NCBI GenBank assembly: GCA_016201185.1
Contig: JACQDG010000103.1
Location: 1 to 8,749, forward strand
Source of the DNA: Acidobacteriota bacterium
GTDB lineage: Bacteria; Acidobacteriota; Terriglobia; Bryobacterales; JACQDG01
DNA length: 8,749 nt
Direction of reading: 5' to 3'
Shown: one piece after another, positions 5,641 through 8,749 of the stretch
Layout: every line of letters begins with the position of its first letter
Numbering within the stretch: the first letter of the stretch is position 1
Made by a program: the position numbers and the translations under genes
The notes under the pieces: generated by a model
Told to the model about the DNA's origin: nothing
Database searches by the model: none
The model's input: only the letters and a program-made list of their open reading frames with translations

Positions 5641-5988
5641 GGAGCTGTACCTGCGCGACATCGTGGAGGCGGCCGACCATATCGCGCAATTCATAGCCGA
5701 ACTCGATCGTTTGGGCTTCGACGAGTCGGAACTGGTGCGGAGCGCGGTCGTACAGAAGCTCGCCGTAATCGGCGAAGCGGCGGCCCGGGTGTCCAACGAA
5801 TTCAAAGCCCGCTACCCTGAGGTCCCGTGGCCAAAGATGGTGGCTTCAACATACTCGTGCATGCCTACTTCGGGATCGACTGGCACGAGGTATGGCGGGC
5901 GGCGAGCAAGGAAAGCCCGGCTCTGCGGGATCTAATCGGATCCATTCTGCGGGCCGAGTTCGGTGATGTGGAAGGGTGTCGTTCGTAA
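5630..5988 (+). pseudogene. hepT: HEPN (DUF86/HepT-type) toxin gene, frameshifted at the active site
   Basis: The first frame from ATG 5630 encodes a typical HEPN start (LRDIVEAADHIAQFIAELDR, later RYPEVPWPKMV). Near 5841-5850 the homology passes to another frame, which continues FNILVHAYFGIDWHEVW and SPALRDLIGSILRAEFGD to TAA at 5986-5988. Compared with the usual family pattern (VGFRN-LVH-Y) one base of the glycine codon and one whole codon, the arginine of RX4HXY, are missing: a net loss of 4 bases. With them the gene would have 120 codons plus stop. HepT is an RNase toxin whose Arg and His are catalytic and whose Tyr is the AMP acceptor; the His and Tyr survive only in the shifted frame. 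The present product would stop after 101 residues and lack the active site. Assembly error is the main alternative. Confidence 0.82.
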
Positions 5989-6116
5989 GAGCGTCCCGTC
6001 TTGCCCTTGCGTGTCCGCCGCAACCTAACGGCCGGGACCTTGTGGTACCATGCCCGGTTTGCGCTAAGCTAGATCGTTGGACCGCTCCCTTACGGGCGCG
6101 GCTCAGATCAAATCCC

Positions 6117-8216
6117 ATGAAAGTTTACGACGGCAAAGATGTTCGTAATATCGGCGTGGTGGGCCACGGCGACTGCGGCAAGACGAGCCTGGTGGCCGGC
6201 TTCCTCTACACCGGGGGCGCCACCACGCGGCTGACCCGCGTCGACGAAGGCAACACGGTGACCGACTTTGACGAGGAGGAGCAGGCGCGCAAGATCACCA
6301 TCTCTTCGGCCCTGGCTTACCTCGAGTGGAACAAGGCGAAGCTGAACCTGATCGACACGCCGGGCTACAACATCTTTATACAAGACACCAAGAGCGCGCT
6401 CGCGGCCGCCGATGCGGCGCTAGTGCTGGTGGACGCGGTGAGCGGGGTGGAGGTGCAGACGGAGAAGGTGTGGAACTTCGCCGAGGAATTTCATCTGCCG
6501 CGCGCCATCCTCATCAACAAGATGGACCGGGAGCGGGCCAGCCTGGAGCGCGCCCTGGGAAGCATCCACGAAATGTTCGGGCGGACGGCCACGCCCATCC
6601 ATTTGCCGATCGGGGAGGAGCGGGATTTCCGCGGGGTGGTCGATTTGATCCGGATGAAGGCGTACACCTACCAACCGGAGGGCAACGGGCGGGGGACGGA
6701 AGGCGCGATCCCGGGCAAGATGGCCGACGCCGCCGAGAAGGCTCACGAGGCGCTGGTGGAGATGATCGCCGAGGGCAACGACGCGCTGATGGAGGAGTTT
6801 TTCGACAAGGGAACGCTAACTCCCGAGCACTTTGTGGAAGGGCTGCGCGAAGCGATCCGCCAGGGGCGCATTTCACCCGTGCTGTGCGCCTCGGCCCTGC
6901 GGAACATGGGAACGGACCTGGCGCTGGACTTTCTGGCCGCCCACCTGCCCTCGCCCGCAGACCGGGGCACGGCGGAAGGCAAGAGCGCCGACGGCTCGCC
7001 GGTTACGCGCAAGATCGCCGACAGCGAACCGCTCTCACTGTTCGTCTTCAAGACGGTGGCCGATCCGTTCGCCGGGCGGGTGACTTACTTCAAGGTGATG
7101 TCCGGCGTGCTGAAGAACGACGCCGCGGTGTACAACTACACGCGCAGCGCGGCCGAGCGCTTCGCCCACATCGGGGTGCTGCTGGGCAAGACGATCACGC
7201 CGGTGACGGAGATTCGCGCCGGGGACATCGGGGCGGTGGCCAAGCTGAAGGAGACGCTGACCGGCGATTCGCTGGGCGACAAGGGAACACCCATCACCTA
7301 TCCGCCGGTGGTGCTGCCGACGCCGGCCATCGCTTACGCGCTCGAACCGAAGTCGCGGCAGGACGAGGACCGGATGAGCGCCGCCATCCACCGGATTCTG
7401 GAGGAGGACCAGTCGCTGCGCTTTTACCGGGACCCGCAGACCAAGGAATTCCTGCTGGCCGGCTCGGGGCAGCAGCACGTGGAGGTGATCGTCAGCCGCT
7501 TGAAGAAGCGATACGGGGTGGAGGTGGCGCTGAAATCGCCCAAGATCCCCTATCGCGAAACGATCCGCGGCAAGGCCGACGTGCAGGGTCGGCACAAAAA
7601 ACAGACGGGCGGGCACGGGCAGTTCGGCGATTGCAAGATCAAGATGGAGCCGCTGCCGCGCGGCGGCAATTTCGAGTTTGAGAACGACATCTTCGGCGGC
7701 GCCATTCCCAGGACCTTCATCCCGGCGGTGGAAAAGGGCATCCTGGAAGCGGCCGAGAGGGGGCACTTGGCCGGCTACCCGGTAGTGGATTTCAGGGTCA
7801 CGCTGTACGATGGGTCCTACCACGAGGTAGATTCCTCGGAAATCGCCTTCAAGCTGGCGGGCCGCAAGGCCTTCCGGGCCGCCATGGAGCAGGCCAAGCC
7901 GGCCCTGCTCGAACCGATCATGAACGTGGAAATCCACGCGCCGGCGGAATTCTCCGGCGACCTGATGGGCGACATGAACGGCCGCCGCGGGCGCATCATC
8001 GGCATGGACATGAAGGGCAACACGCAGATCATCAAGGCGCAAGCGCCCATGGCCGAGATGCTGGCCTACGCCAACGACCTGACCTCCATGACGCAGGGCC
8101 GCGGGTCGTATTCCATGGAGTTCGCCTTTTACGAGTTCGTTCCGGCGCCGATCGCAGAGAAGGTGATTGCCGCCGCCAAGGCCGCCCGGGCCGGCGAGGC
8201 GGAAGAGGAAGAGTAG
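6117..8216 (+). CDS. fusA: Elongation factor G-like GTPase (EF-G2 type)
   Basis: A 699-residue translational GTPase with all five EF-G domains. The G domain has GHGDCGKTS (16-24), a switch I threonine in ARKITIS (T61), DTPGY (80-84), NKMD (134-137) and a G5-like CASAL. Domain III holds LAGSGQQHVEV, and domain IV begins near HKKQTGGHGQFGD (about residue 493). It ends in an acidic tail, GEAEEEE. Canonical EF-G has GHIDAGKTT and DTPGH, so the Tyr in place of the catalytic His and the altered P-loop place it in the EF-G2 group, as in Thermus EF-G-2, and not with the main fusA linked to rpsL/rpsG. It probably acts on ribosomes, but its cellular role is less defined than translocation by EF-G1. ATG at 6117 fits the family start; the frame is open to a GTG at 5976 that overlaps hepT. 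No strong Shine-Dalgarno is visible. Confidence 0.93.
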   Translation: MKVYDGKDVRNIGVVGHGDCGKTSLVAGFLYTGGATTRLTRVDEGNTVTDFDEEEQARKITISSALAYLEWNKAKLNLIDTPGYNIFIQDTKSALAAADAALVLVDAVSGVEVQTEKVWNFAEEFHLPRAILINKMDRERASLERALGSIHEMFGRTATPIHLPIGEERDFRGVVDLIRMKAYTYQPEGNGRGTEGAIPGKMADAAEKAHEALVEMIAEGNDALMEEFFDKGTLTPEHFVEGLREAIRQGRISPVLCASALRNMGTDLALDFLAAHLPSPADRGTAEGKSADGSPVTRKIADSEPLSLFVFKTVADPFAGRVTYFKVMSGVLKNDAAVYNYTRSAAERFAHIGVLLGKTITPVTEIRAGDIGAVAKLKETLTGDSLGDKGTPITYPPVVLPTPAIAYALEPKSRQDEDRMSAAIHRILEEDQSLRFYRDPQTKEFLLAGSGQQHVEVIVSRLKKRYGVEVALKSPKIPYRETIRGKADVQGRHKKQTGGHGQFGDCKIKMEPLPRGGNFEFENDIFGGAIPRTFIPAVEKGILEAAERGHLAGYPVVDFRVTLYDGSYHEVDSSEIAFKLAGRKAFRAAMEQAKPALLEPIMNVEIHAPAEFSGDLMGDMNGRRGRIIGMDMKGNTQIIKAQAPMAEMLAYANDLTSMTQGRGSYSMEFAFYEFVPAPIAEKVIAAAKAARAGEAEEEE

Positions 8217-8267
8217 GGAGGAAAAGGTTTTACACGAGAACTGTCGAATGTCAGTCGGGGGAATCCT

Positions 8268-8749
8268 ATGAAAACTATTGCTGCATTGATGGCGTTGCTG
8301 GCGGGGGTTTGGTCGGCGGGGCTGGCGCGCGCCGACGTGAAGACAGAAGAAAAAAACCAGGTGCACTTCGAGGGCATGATGGGGAAGATGGTGGGCTTTT
8401 TCGGCGGCAAGGCCATGAGAGAGGGAACCCTCGAAACGGTGGCGGTGAAGGGAAACCGCAAGATGACCTTGGGGGAGTACACCGGGCAGATCATCGACCT
8501 CGACGAGGAAAAGGTGTATGACCTGGACATGCGGGGGAAAACCTACAAGGTGACCACGTTCGAGGAAATGCGCCGGCGCATGCAGGAGGCGCAGGAGAAG
8601 GCCGCCGAAAGGGCTGAAAGACAACCCCGCAAGAGCGCCGAGCCGGCCAAGAAAGAGGGGCAGAAGGAGATGGAGATCGACTTCTCGATGAAGGAGTCCG
8701 GCGAGAAGAAAACGATCAACGGCTACGACTGCCGCGAGGTGGTGATGAC
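8268..8749 (+). CDS. Secreted protein of unknown function, N-terminal part (cut by window edge)
   Basis: The first 160 codons are visible. A typical Sec signal peptide (MKTIAALMALLAGVWSAGLA, then RA) has probable cleavage after ARA at residue 22. The mature part has short beta-rich segments (TLETVAVKGNRKMTL, IIDLDEEKVYDLDMRGKTYK) and then a charged, probably helical stretch rich in Lys, Glu, Arg and Ala (about residues 103-130). It resumes with a structured motif INGYDCREVVM at the edge. The pattern recalls periplasmic proteins of the DUF4412 kind, but this is only a resemblance. The start ATG has GGGGGAA six bases upstream. It follows the EF-G2 gene by 51 bases with no terminator seen, so read-through is possible, though no functional link is evident. 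Confidence 0.8.
   Translation, partial: MKTIAALMALLAGVWSAGLARADVKTEEKNQVHFEGMMGKMVGFFGGKAMREGTLETVAVKGNRKMTLGEYTGQIIDLDEEKVYDLDMRGKTYKVTTFEEMRRRMQEAQEKAAERAERQPRKSAEPAKKEGQKEMEIDFSMKESGEKKTINGYDCREVVM

Noticed and set aside
6326..7681. 451-codon plus-strand ORF inside the EF-G2 gene
   Set aside because: It is an out-of-frame reading of the EF-G2 coding sequence, rich in Gly, Arg and Ala, with no protein features.
7035..8624. 529-codon minus-strand ORF opposite the EF-G2 gene
   Set aside because: It runs antisense through EF-G2 and the secreted-protein gene, is rich in His, Arg and Leu as expected for an antisense frame, and has no recognisable motif.
1..8749. CRISPR arrays, tRNA or rRNA genes, insertion sequences, integrases
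   Set aside because: No spaced repeat array, no tRNA-like cloverleaf, no rRNA sequence and no transposase or integrase motif was seen by reading both strands.

Overview
The window looks like chromosomal DNA from a high-GC bacterium, most likely an acidobacterium. The evidence is a Ser/Thr kinase start of the type abundant in Acidobacteriota (MIGRTLGHYRILEKIG, with GAGGMGEVY), an EF-G2-type translation factor, a GatB, and GC-rich third codon positions. The phylum call is inference from protein style, not from a marker gene.

Layout. Left flank (1-3222): the N-terminal part of a Ser/Thr protein kinase on the minus strand, cut by the window edge, with a good sigma-70-type promoter. A calcineurin-like phosphoesterase follows on the plus strand. 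A minus-strand gatB-mpg pair (tRNA amidotransferase subunit B, then 3-methyladenine DNA glycosylase) has an end that runs 14 bases into the phosphoesterase gene tail to tail. Right flank (6117-8749): an EF-G2-like GTPase and the start of a secreted protein of unknown function, both plus strand and intact as far as seen.

Middle (about 3223-6000): an accessory segment between these housekeeping genes. It carries a small unknown ORF, a minus-strand pair encoding a small multi-pass membrane protein and a PIN-like nuclease, and a plus-strand MNT/HEPN (mntA/hepT) toxin-antitoxin pair. It is bounded on its gatB side by the real gatB start and contains, about 2 kb away in the same orientation, a second truncated copy of the gatB 5' end with -10 box, Shine-Dalgarno, start codon and N-terminal codons. 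In a 54-base coding core the two copies differ at four sites, all synonymous third positions, so copy 2 seems to come from a gatB that evolved under selection and not from simple decay of the local gene.

Copy 2 sits directly in front of the membrane-protein/PIN pair, so that pair may be transcribed from a captured gatB promoter. Read from its own ATG, copy 2 becomes a 42-codon leader ORF whose stop overlaps the GTG start of the membrane-protein gene (GTGA).

Three small frame-breaking changes lie within about 1 kb: one extra base in gatB copy 2, a 10-bp tandem duplication in the membrane-protein gene, and a net 4-base loss in hepT that also removes the arginine of the RX4HXY toxin motif. The neighbouring genes are intact. 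This fits a decaying or switched-off defence/toxin island, although assembly or sequencing error cannot be excluded from the sequence alone.
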